Shown here: positions 1 to 4,903 of the stretch, in pieces
Numbering within the stretch: the first letter of the stretch is position 1
Layout of the letters: the number at the start of each line of letters is the position of its first letter
From: UBA2137 sp037968575
Lineage (GTDB): Bacteria; Pseudomonadota; Alphaproteobacteria; Micavibrionales; Micavibrionaceae
DNA: 9,486 bases
NCBI GenBank assembly: GCA_037968575.1
Contig: JBBKVR010000128.1
Location: 1-9,486, forward strand
Direction: 5' to 3'
Program-made: the position numbers and the translations under genes
The notes under the pieces: model-generated
What the model was told of the DNA's origin: nothing
The model's database searches: none
The model's input: only the letters and a program-made list of their open reading frames with translations

Positions 1-312
1 GATTTGGGCAAAATTCCTTATGACATTATGAAGGTTCAGTTTGTTGTCTCTGTCTATGATGCGGCATCACGAGGTCATAGTTTTCAAGATGTGCGCAATG
101 TTTTCTTCCGCGTGGTTGACCAAGAGTCAAACCGTGAGTTGTTCCGTTATTTCCTTGATGGAGAGTTGCAAAGCAATGAACGTGGAACAGCCTTGAAAGT
201 TGGCTATTTATACCGTGATGGTGATAGCTGGATGTTTTGTGCTGAGGGTGAACTCATCGAAGACGGACTTAATCGCCTCGCAACAACATACGGCATTATT
301 GTTGCAGGGTAA
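1..312 (+). CDS. TerD-family protein, 3' part only
   Basis: The reading frame is open from the first base, so the gene starts upstream of the window; TTG at 4 lies inside the family's conserved segment and is not a start. The 103 visible residues match the C-terminal half of TerD/TerZ/TerE proteins: DLGKIP followed by a beta strand, YDAASRGHSF, VFFRVVD, ALKVGYLYRDGDSW, then GLNRLATTYGI near the end. Family members are about 190 residues, so roughly half is missing, including the N-terminal segment. TerD proteins are cytoplasmic calcium-binding proteins linked to tellurite resistance and other stress responses; the role here is inferred from the family only. Paralogues cannot be told apart from this fragment, so no symbol is given. 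No clear terminator separates it from infC. Confidence 0.85.
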   Translation, partial: DLGKIPYDIMKVQFVVSVYDAASRGHSFQDVRNVFFRVVDQESNRELFRYFLDGELQSNERGTALKVGYLYRDGDSWMFCAEGELIEDGLNRLATTYGIIVAG

Positions 313-366
313 TTTTCAAATTATTAACACACATATGTGATACTGGTTTCTCGGTATGAGATTGGC

Positions 367-395
367 TTGTCAAAGGAGCCATTTAGACGTATGTA
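367..395 (+). promoter_or_regulatory. putative infC promoter
   Basis: TTGTCA at 367-372 (5 of 6 to the sigma-70 -35 consensus) is followed after 17 bases by TATGTA at 390-395 (3 of 6 to the -10). The spacing is ideal but the -10 is weak. Transcription would begin near 402 and give a leader of about 30 bases before the infC start at 433. Readthrough from the TerD gene is the alternative. Confidence 0.35.
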
Positions 396-418
396 TTACG
401 ATATCCATAAACAGAATT

Positions 419-435
419 AAAGGAGACTAACCATT
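419..435 (+). promoter_or_regulatory. infC ribosome binding site with ATT start
   Basis: AAAGGAG at 419-425 is a near-perfect Shine-Dalgarno sequence, followed after 7 bases by ATT at 433. The infC frame is closed upstream by TAA at 418-420, and no ATG, GTG or TTG occurs in it before the ATG at 535, which lies inside the conserved N-domain. The ribosome binding site therefore points to ATT as the initiator. infC of E. coli starts at AUU, and that codon is the basis of IF3's control of its own translation; the same logic is inferred here. Confidence 0.85.
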
Positions 436-1095
436 AAGAAACCATATCGGGGACAACCCCCAAAAGATACTGGCCCGAAAACAAATGAGGATATTACGGC
501 CGAAAAAGTAAGACTAGTTGATGAAAACGGAGAAATGGCTGGCGTTGTAGGCTTGGCCGAAGCTCTTGAGAGAGCAGAAAATACAGGACTTGATCTTGTT
601 GAGGTCTCGCCTGATGCAGACCCTCCTGTTTGTAAAATCCTAGATTATAGTAAGTACAAATACGAACAGCAGAAAAAAGCTGCTGAAGCTCGTAAGAAAC
701 AAAAAACTGTTGATGTTAAAGAGGTCAAAATCAGACCAACAACAGAAGACCATGATTACAATGTGAAATTAAAAGCCGCGCGTCGTTTCCTTGGAAATGG
801 CGATAAGGTTAAAGTTTCTATGCGTTTCCGCGGACGTGAAATGGCGTTCCAGCATATAGGTATGGAGATGATGGAGCGTTTGCTTGATGATTTACGCGAT
901 TTAGGTGGCCCAGAGCTAGAGCCCAAAATGGAAGGGCGTCAAATGCTGATGATTATCTCAACAGACATAAAGCCTAGACCTAAAAAAGAACCAGTAAAGC
1001 CCGTGAAACCAGTTGAGACAGTGATTGAAGCACCAGAAGAGGTGCCAGCAGAACCAACGGTTGAACCCGCAGAGCAGACAGAAGCAACCTCATAA
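433..1095 (+). CDS. infC: translation initiation factor IF-3
   Basis: IF-3 binds the 30S subunit, keeps 50S off and checks initiator tRNA and start codon. From the ATT start the product is 220 residues. The N-domain has VRLVDENGEM at about 26-35 and the signature DPPVCKILDY at 63-72, followed by a Lys-rich helical linker. The C-domain follows with VKEVKIRP, KVKVSMRFRGREMAFQH and MLMIIS. An ATG at 535 (residue 35) would delete the conserved N-terminal segment and has no ribosome binding site, so I reject it. From about residue 180 there is a roughly 40-residue tail rich in Pro, Glu and Val, beyond the end of the typical bacterial domain. The gene is followed by its own terminator, unlike operons where infC reads through into rpmI. 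Initiation from ATT implies repression by IF-3 itself. Confidence 0.97.
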   Translation: MKKPYRGQPPKDTGPKTNEDITAEKVRLVDENGEMAGVVGLAEALERAENTGLDLVEVSPDADPPVCKILDYSKYKYEQQKKAAEARKKQKTVDVKEVKIRPTTEDHDYNVKLKAARRFLGNGDKVKVSMRFRGREMAFQHIGMEMMERLLDDLRDLGGPELEPKMEGRQMLMIISTDIKPRPKKEPVKPVKPVETVIEAPEEVPAEPTVEPAEQTEATS

Positions 1096-1116
1096 GGCAT
1101 TATTAAAGTTTATTGG

Positions 1117-1147
1117 AAACCGCCTTTGCTTTTTTAGGCGGTTTTTT
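1117..1147 (+). terminator. intrinsic terminator of infC
   Basis: AAACCGCCT (1117-1125) pairs perfectly with AGGCGGTTT (1136-1144) around a 10-base loop, and six Ts run through 1142-1147. It begins 21 bases after the infC stop. It should separate infC from rpmI-rplT transcription at least in part. Confidence 0.9.
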
Positions 1148-1148
1148 C

Positions 1149-1176
1149 TTGCTTTTTTTGTGGGTGTGCTTATAAC
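1149..1176 (+). promoter_or_regulatory. putative rpmI-rplT promoter
   Basis: TATAAC at 1171-1176 matches the -10 consensus at five of six positions and TTGCTT lies 16 bases upstream at 1149-1154, directly after the infC terminator. The -35 is weak. A promoter in this gap is expected because of that terminator. The leader to rpmI would be about 80 bases, long enough for an RNA operator. Confidence 0.4.
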
Positions 1177-1190
1177 TGCGACCACTTGTA

Positions 1191-1226
1191 AAGCATATAG
1201 GGCTAAAACGGCATGCCTTATAGCTT
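1191..1226 (+). promoter_or_regulatory. imperfect hairpin in the rpmI leader, possible L20 operator
   Basis: AAGC (1191-1194) pairs with GCTT (1223-1226), ATA (1195-1197) with TAT (1219-1221), and AGG (1199-1201) with CCT (1216-1218), with single-base bulges on each side. It lies 35 bases upstream of the rpmI start. In E. coli and Bacillus, L20 represses its operon by binding mRNA structure upstream of rpmI; the position fits, but I cannot match the fold to a known L20 site. Confidence 0.25.
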
Positions 1227-1261
1227 CAAACCAAGACCTCTAGATATTAAAGGAGATGGAA

Positions 1262-1504
1262 ATGCCGAAGCTAAAAACTAAATCAAGCGTTAAGAAACGC
1301 TTTAAAGTGACGAAATCCGGAAAAGTTAAATGCGGAGGCGCCTTTACTTCCCACATGATGCAGAACAAACCGAAATCGATGAAACGCAAAGCGCGTAACA
1401 CGCATGTGTTGTCCGTAGAAAGTGCGAAAACGATTTTGAAGTCTTGGATGCCTTATCAGCGTAAGAAGTTGAATAAAAAATCTAAAAGTGGAGGAGAGAG
1501 CTAA
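1262..1504 (+). CDS. rpmI: 50S ribosomal protein L35
   Basis: Small basic protein of the large ribosomal subunit. The start at 1262 gives the family N-terminus MPKLKTKSSVKKRF; the ATG at 1256 abuts the Shine-Dalgarno AAAGGAG (1249-1255) and is too close, whereas 1262 has a 6-base spacing. The first 22 residues (through KRFKVTKSGKVK) are typical. The middle, CGGAFTSHMMQNKPKSMKRK (24-43), is divergent from the usual RRRAGKRHILT-type stretch. The usual end, near MPY at 63-65, is followed by about 15 extra basic and Gly/Ser residues, giving 80 residues instead of about 65. The bases for this tail carry the rplT ribosome binding site. The stop shares one base with the rplT ATG, so the two genes are translationally coupled. 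Confidence 0.93.
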   Translation: MPKLKTKSSVKKRFKVTKSGKVKCGGAFTSHMMQNKPKSMKRKARNTHVLSVESAKTILKSWMPYQRKKLNKKSKSGGES

Positions 1505-1893
1505 TGTCACGTGCTAAAAAAGGTTCACCACGCGCGCTTGCGCGTCACCGTAAAATTATTAAACTGGCCAAAGGGTATTGGGGTCGCAGAAAGAATACTT
1601 TCCGCGCTGCCAATCAGGCTGTTGAGAAAGCTGCTCAGTACGCATACAGAGATCGTCGTAATAAGAAACGTGATTTCCGTGGCCTATGGATTCAACGCAT
1701 CAACGCAGCGTCACGTCAATTTGGACTACCATACTCAAAATTTATGAATGGTATCAAACTGGCTGGTATTGATCTTGACCGTAAAGTATTGGCTGACTTG
1801 GCTGTAAGCGACATCAAAGCGTTTGAAGCAATTGCCAAACAAGCACAAGAATCTTTGGATAAAAAAGAGAAGGAGCAGTCAAAAGCTGCTTAA
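1504..1893 (+). CDS. rplT: 50S ribosomal protein L20
   Basis: L20 binds 23S rRNA early in 50S assembly and in several bacteria also represses its own operon. The protein has 129 residues. KLAKGYWGRRKNTFRAANQA at 20-39, YAYRDRRNKKRDFRGLWIQR at 47-66 followed by INAA, and AGIDLDRKVLADLAV at 87-101 are all family hallmarks. L20 is usually about 117-120 residues, so the Lys/Glu-rich end (119-129) is a short extension. The start follows GGAGGAG (1490-1496, 7-base spacing), located inside rpmI, and the ATG overlaps the rpmI stop as TAATG. pheS does not follow directly as it does in many bacteria; an opposing gene intervenes. Confidence 0.98.
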   Translation: MSRAKKGSPRALARHRKIIKLAKGYWGRRKNTFRAANQAVEKAAQYAYRDRRNKKRDFRGLWIQRINAASRQFGLPYSKFMNGIKLAGIDLDRKVLADLAVSDIKAFEAIAKQAQESLDKKEKEQSKAA

Positions 1894-1912
1894 GACTAGA
1901 GAGAATTCAAAT

Positions 1913-1939
1913 AAAACCCCGCTTTATGCGGGGTTTTTT
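1913..1939. terminator. bidirectional terminator between rplT and the convergent exported-protein gene
   Basis: AAAACCCCGC (1913-1922) pairs perfectly with GCGGGGTTTT (1928-1937) around the loop TTTAT. On the plus strand it ends in six Ts (1934-1939); on the minus strand it ends in TTTTATTT. It lies 20 bases after the rplT stop and 4 bases beyond the stop of the minus-strand gene, so it can serve both. Confidence 0.93.
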
Positions 1940-1942
1940 GTA

Positions 1943-2584
1943 TTATTGGTGAAATATTTGCGGTCCGCAATGTGGAGGAATATGAGAGGTAATAGAGAGT
2001 GCGCCACCTGTCGTTTCCATTATTCCTGTTTGTAGCCAATATTCACAACGATTGCGTAGATTTGGATTCGGGGTGGTATTAACAAGACCCACCATAAGTT
2101 CCCCATTTGCTTTTGTGCCGCTAAATGCAAGGTCTGTTCCCATTCCAGCATTTATAATATTAGAAAGTGTAGATACGGAGACACACTCAGGATTATCACC
2201 ACATGTTGCCTCACCTTCACGGGCGAGCTCCTGCGAGAAAGACAATTCTGCGCGTTGCGCATCTGTGACAAAAGTTACGTCAGTCAGTTGTTCTATAACT
2301 TCCACATTTAAGCGGCCATTAGATTCGCGCTCCATAGAAAAGAAAACGCCTGAACTATCACTCTCGCGCACAGCAAGAAAAGAAGATGCGTTGTCTGTAC
2401 GAGTATTTTTAACATGGGGGATGGCTAACTCGAAAGTGTAGCCTGCATCTGTAAGTGCCTGATTAACCACTTGAGTGGTTCTAGCGGCCTCCATTGCCCT
2501 TGTATCAAGTTCAACAGGTGTTTGTGCAGTAGCAGGTAGCGCTACGCTTGCAAGAGCAGAGGCAAAAAGGAAATGACGTAACAT
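1943..2584 (-). CDS. exported protein of unknown function
   Basis: I do not recognise this family. From the ATG at 2584 the product is 213 residues with a clear signal peptide: MLRH, a hydrophobic stretch of about 13 residues, and PATA ending at 20 as a likely signal peptidase I site, so the mature protein should be periplasmic or secreted. No second membrane segment or lipobox is visible. Four cysteines at 128, 134, 180 and 206, all in the C-terminal half, could form two disulfides (inference). The frame could extend upstream to 2653, but that stretch would encode the promoter described here and put about 23 polar residues before the signal peptide, so 2584 is preferred. The ribosome binding site is weak. 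The gene is transcribed against its housekeeping neighbours and sits between rplT and pheS, genes often adjacent elsewhere, so it looks inserted there. Confidence 0.75.
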   Translation of the reverse strand: MLRHFLFASALASVALPATAQTPVELDTRAMEAARTTQVVNQALTDAGYTFELAIPHVKNTRTDNASSFLAVRESDSSGVFFSMERESNGRLNVEVIEQLTDVTFVTDAQRAELSFSQELAREGEATCGDNPECVSVSTLSNIINAGMGTDLAFSGTKANGELMVGLVNTTPNPNLRNRCEYWLQTGIMETTGGALSITSHIPPHCGPQIFHQ

Positions 2585-2623
2585 GGAATAAAACTCGTCT
2601 TTTAAATTGAAATTGCACCGTAA

Positions 2624-2650
2624 ATTATATGAATAACAACTACAAAGCAA
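2624..2650 (-). promoter_or_regulatory. putative promoter of the exported-protein gene
   Basis: Read on the minus strand, a perfect TATAAT (plus coordinates 2624-2629) lies 15 bases downstream of TTGCTT (2645-2650). The spacer is short. Transcription would start near 2617 and give a leader of about 33 bases before the ATG at 2584. It supports that start over the upstream ATG at 2653, which falls in the promoter. Confidence 0.5.
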
Positions 2651-2673
2651 CATAAATTTACATATTTAAAATA

Positions 2674-2746
2674 ATGTTTTTTGAATAGGTCTTGAAGCCT
2701 AATGAAAAATACGGCAAAACAAGAGACTAGTTTTAAAAGGGCTTCA
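2674..2746 (+). promoter_or_regulatory. pheS leader: SD-sequestering hairpin with a small Phe-Phe frame
   Basis: TGAAGCCT (2693-2700) pairs with GGGCTTCA (2739-2746): seven Watson-Crick pairs plus one G-U. The 3' arm takes up the GGG of the pheS Shine-Dalgarno AAAAGGG (2735-2741) and ends 2 bases before the start codon. Four bases upstream of the 5' arm ends a frame ATG-TTT-TTT-GAA-TAG (2674-2688) with two Phe codons. This could hold pheS translation down and release it when a ribosome stalls at Phe codons, but the small frame has no visible ribosome binding site and the loop is long (38 bases). Confidence 0.3.
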
Positions 2747-2748
2747 TA

Positions 2749-3828
2749 ATGGACACAGCAAAACTCAAGCAAGAAATTATTGGAATGATAGAGGCGGCAA
2801 ATGATACCGCGTCTCTTGAAGAGATACGTGTGTCTGCGCTAGGGAAAAAGGGTCGCATTACCGATCTTATGAAGTCTTTGGGACAAATGAGCCACGAAGA
2901 GCGTATTGAGGCCGGTAAGCATTTTAATAAGCTTAAGGAAGAAGTTGCTAACCTTATTGATAAGCAGGCTTCTGAACTTAAAAAACAAGAATTGGGAAAA
3001 CGCTTAGCAACTGAAACCTTAGATGTGACTTTACCAGCCAGACCCACTCCAAAAGGGTCGATTCATCCTATTTCACATACGATGGAAGAATTACTGACCA
3101 TTTTTGCAGAGATGGGATTTACACTGACAGAAGGGCCAGACATTGAAGATGACTGGCATAATTTTACAGCATTAAATTTTCCGCCAGGACACCCTGCACG
3201 TGAAATGCAGGACACGTTTTTCTTGCCTGATGATCCCGAAGCATCAGAAGAGCAACGTAAAAAAGTTCTAAGAACGCATACATCATCTGTTCAAATTCGT
3301 CACATGATGGAAAATAAGCCTCCTTATCGCATTATTTGCATGGGGCGTACTTATCGCTCTGATTACGACATGACGCATACACCTATGTTCCATCAGTGCG
3401 AAGGGCTTGTGATTGATAAGAATATCCATATGGGACACCTCAAAGGATGCCTTCTGGACTTTGTTAAGGCTTATTTTGAAGTCGATGAAGTCCCTATGCG
3501 TTTCCGCCCTTCCTTCTTCCCGTTTACTGAACCATCAGCCGAGGTTGATATTGGTTGTACGCGTGACAAAGGCGAGTTTAAAATCGGTGCAGGCGACGAC
3601 TGGATGGAAATTCTAGGCTGTGGAATGGTTCACCCCAATGTTCTTAAAAATTGTGGAATTGACCCAGATGAGTATCAAGGTTTCGCCTTTGGTATGGGAA
3701 TTGAGCGTATTGCTATGTTGAAATATGGCATCCCCGATTTAAGGACTTTCTTTGAAAGCGATACACGTTGGCTTGAACATTATGGCTTTGATCCTCTTAA
3801 ACGCCCTAATCGCGCGTTTTCTGACTAA
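2749..3828 (+). CDS. pheS: phenylalanine-tRNA ligase alpha subunit
   Basis: Catalytic alpha chain of the cytoplasmic (alpha-beta)2 class II synthetase that charges tRNA-Phe. At 359 residues it is of usual full length. The N-terminal ~90 residues form the charged coiled-coil arm that contacts tRNA. The catalytic domain follows with GSIHPISHTMEE (103-114), EGPDIEDDWHNFTALNFPPG (128-147), RTHTSSVQIR (175-184), motif 2 MGRTYRSDYDMTHTPMFHQC to EGL (198-220), the Phe-pocket segment RPSFFPFTEPSAEVDI (253-268) and motif 3 GFAFGMGIERIAML (311-324). All look intact. The ATG at 2749 follows AAAAGGG with a 7-base spacing. pheT, normally next in the same operon, is absent: the gene ends at a terminator hairpin and a convergent gene follows, so the beta subunit must be encoded elsewhere. 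No convincing sigma-70 promoter was seen in 2650-2748. Confidence 0.98.
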   Translation: MDTAKLKQEIIGMIEAANDTASLEEIRVSALGKKGRITDLMKSLGQMSHEERIEAGKHFNKLKEEVANLIDKQASELKKQELGKRLATETLDVTLPARPTPKGSIHPISHTMEELLTIFAEMGFTLTEGPDIEDDWHNFTALNFPPGHPAREMQDTFFLPDDPEASEEQRKKVLRTHTSSVQIRHMMENKPPYRIICMGRTYRSDYDMTHTPMFHQCEGLVIDKNIHMGHLKGCLLDFVKAYFEVDEVPMRFRPSFFPFTEPSAEVDIGCTRDKGEFKIGAGDDWMEILGCGMVHPNVLKNCGIDPDEYQGFAFGMGIERIAMLKYGIPDLRTFFESDTRWLEHYGFDPLKRPNRAFSD

Positions 3829-3851
3829 AAAAACCCGCCAAAAAGCGGGTT
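3827..3851 (-). terminator. terminator of the 3874-4518 minus-strand gene
   Basis: AACCCGC (3832-3838) pairs with GCGGGTT (3845-3851) around CAAAAA. Read on the minus strand the stem runs into seven Ts (plus-strand As at 3827-3833), which overlap the pheS stop codon. On the plus strand no T run follows the stem, so it is built for the leftward gene and can be at best a weak terminator for pheS. Confidence 0.85.
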
Positions 3852-3873
3852 CTCAAATTCGATAGAGCTATAG

Positions 3874-4518
3874 TTACTTCGCGTTGCCTTGGGTATCAAT
3901 GGCGACAGGACGATTAACACGCGTTGTTAAATCTGCTGCGATTGGTTCATCATCCATCATTTCAATCATACCCGTTGTATGAACAGAGAAATTAGCGATA
4001 AACAAAGCGTTTGAATAGAAAACAACCGCATCACAGAGCCAGTGACCCTGTTCGTTTTTACCCTCGTAAGACGCAGGACGAATAGCGCCGCCAATAACGG
4101 TACGCATTTTATCATCCATATCTTTTGGCATATTTGGATCTTCTAAATCTTCTGAAATCAAGAAAGGACCTTCTTCTCCACGCACGAAGAAACAGAAAAA
4201 ACGTAAATATTCGAGGACATTCTCATCTGTAATTTTGATAGGTGCTTTTTTGTTAATGTCATGAATTGGCGGGGATGTACCGTTTAGGCGATAAAGTGTG
4301 CCTTGGTCAGTTAAATAATAGATTGTGATGTTTTTTGGTGACCAGTTTGGATCACGCACACGTATCATGGCAACACTGTCATACCAAGGAAGCGCTCGCC
4401 ATTCGACTGTTGTTGAGTCTGCTGAAGTCTTTAATTGCTGGTCAACAGGATTGATTTGTGAGAGGAAGCCATCCAGTTCTACGCCTGTGACAGGGTTCCA
4501 GTTATTATCTTCATACAT
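3874..4518 (-). CDS. conserved-looking cytoplasmic protein of unknown function
   Basis: I do not recognise the family. The product is 214 residues with no signal peptide and no convincing membrane helix. It is acidic, with many aromatic residues in the middle. Visible blocks are WRALPWYDSVAMIRVRDPNW (40-59), a beta-like stretch YYLTDQGTLYRLNG (67-80), the aromatic run EYLRFFCFFVRGEEGPFLI (103-121) and a late block LCDAVVFYSNALFIANFSV (161-179). The alternation of strands and turns suggests a mostly beta fold (inference). The ATG at 4518 is preceded by AAGGGAAG about 9 bases upstream, which supports the start. Codon use looks like that of the neighbours. It is convergent with pheS, divergent from rpmH, and has its own strong terminator, so it is probably a single-gene unit. 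Confidence 0.82.
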   Translation of the reverse strand: MYEDNNWNPVTGVELDGFLSQINPVDQQLKTSADSTTVEWRALPWYDSVAMIRVRDPNWSPKNITIYYLTDQGTLYRLNGTSPPIHDINKKAPIKITDENVLEYLRFFCFFVRGEEGPFLISEDLEDPNMPKDMDDKMRTVIGGAIRPASYEGKNEQGHWLCDAVVFYSNALFIANFSVHTTGMIEMMDDEPIAADLTTRVNRPVAIDTQGNAK

Positions 4519-4615
4519 GTTTTAACACTTCCCTTAGTCAATATTGTGACTTTAACTGCCGTTTTTATTTCTACAAAAGAATGTCATAAAAGCACTTCAA
4601 GTAAAAGAGTCTTTC

Positions 4616-4644
4616 TTGACATTGGTTTTTTTAACCATTATACC
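4616..4644 (+). promoter_or_regulatory. rpmH-rnpA promoter
   Basis: CTTGACA contains a perfect -35 (TTGACA, 4616-4621); after exactly 17 bases comes TATACC (4639-4644), 4 of 6 to the -10. Transcription should start near 4651, giving a leader of about 63 bases. The spacer contains TGGTT/AACCA as an inverted repeat (4623-4627 and 4633-4637), and ACCTT-C-AAGGT (4649-4659) spans the expected start. This is the best promoter in the window, as expected for a ribosomal protein gene. Confidence 0.75.
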
Positions 4645-4713
4645 TTCGACCTTCAAGGTTAAAGAGTAAGAAATTAAAGTTATTAAAGCGTTAAAATAAG
4701 GAGTGACACTGTC

Positions 4714-4854
4714 ATGTCAACGAAAAGAACATTTCAGCCCAGCCGTTTAGTCCGTGCCCGCCGTCATGGCTTTAGAGCGCGTATGGCAACACGTGCAGGA
4801 CGTGCCATTCTATCAGCACGCAGAGCAAAAGGTCGTAAAAAGCTTTCAGCTTAA
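4714..4854 (+). CDS. rpmH: 50S ribosomal protein L34
   Basis: A 46-residue highly basic large-subunit protein. The sequence reads MSTKRTFQPSRLVRARRHGF, then RARMATRAGRAILSARRAKG and RKKLSA, the complete L34 pattern (KRTFQPS, RRHGFRARM, LSARRAKGRKKLSA). Two extra residues, Ser-Thr, precede the usual MKRT-type start. AAGGAG at 4698-4703 lies 10 bases before the ATG. rnpA follows after 49 bases, the standard rpmH-rnpA pairing, and both are likely transcribed from the promoter at 4616-4644. Confidence 0.98.
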   Translation: MSTKRTFQPSRLVRARRHGFRARMATRAGRAILSARRAKGRKKLSA

Positions 4855-4867
4855 CCGACTTTGATAA

Positions 4868-4903
4868 TTTGCGCTGTTCGCTCATAATGAAGGCACAGCG
4901 AAA
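4868..4903 (+). promoter_or_regulatory. hairpin over the rnpA ribosome binding site
   Basis: CGCTGT (4872-4877) pairs with ACAGCG (4895-4900), and TTT (4868-4870) can extend the stem with AAA (4901-4903) if G4871 bulges. The 3' arm directly abuts the rnpA ATG, and the only SD-like sequence, GAAGG (4889-4893), is in the loop. It could tune rnpA translation relative to rpmH; no T run follows, so it is not a terminator. Confidence 0.35.

Noticed and set aside
391..420. Nine-codon frame (MYYDIHKQN) in phase with infC, with AAAGGAG upstream, as a leader peptide
   Set aside because: Its ATG overlaps the likely -10 box of the infC promoter, the ribosome binding site is 12 bases away, and no attenuator structure follows.
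535..1095. infC starting at ATG 535
   Set aside because: No ribosome binding site, and it removes 34 residues of which several are conserved in IF-3; ATT 433 explains both.
1025..1243. Plus-strand reading frame crossing the infC end and terminator
   Set aside because: It overlaps infC in another frame and is translated straight through the terminator hairpin and rpmI leader; no family resemblance.
2052..2441. Plus-strand 129-codon frame opposite the exported-protein gene
   Set aside because: The minus-strand frame has a signal peptide, promoter and terminator; this one has none and looks like its shadow.
2585..2653. N-terminal extension of the exported protein to ATG 2653
   Set aside because: The extension would be encoded by the promoter -35/-10 region and would bury the signal peptide behind 23 residues.
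3827..3851. Strong terminator for pheS
   Set aside because: The T run is on the minus-strand side only; on the plus strand the stem is followed by TCTCAAATTC.
4519..4713. Replication origin next to rpmH
   Set aside because: rpmH-rnpA lies near oriC in some bacteria, but there is no dnaA gene and I found no TTATCCACA-type DnaA boxes here.
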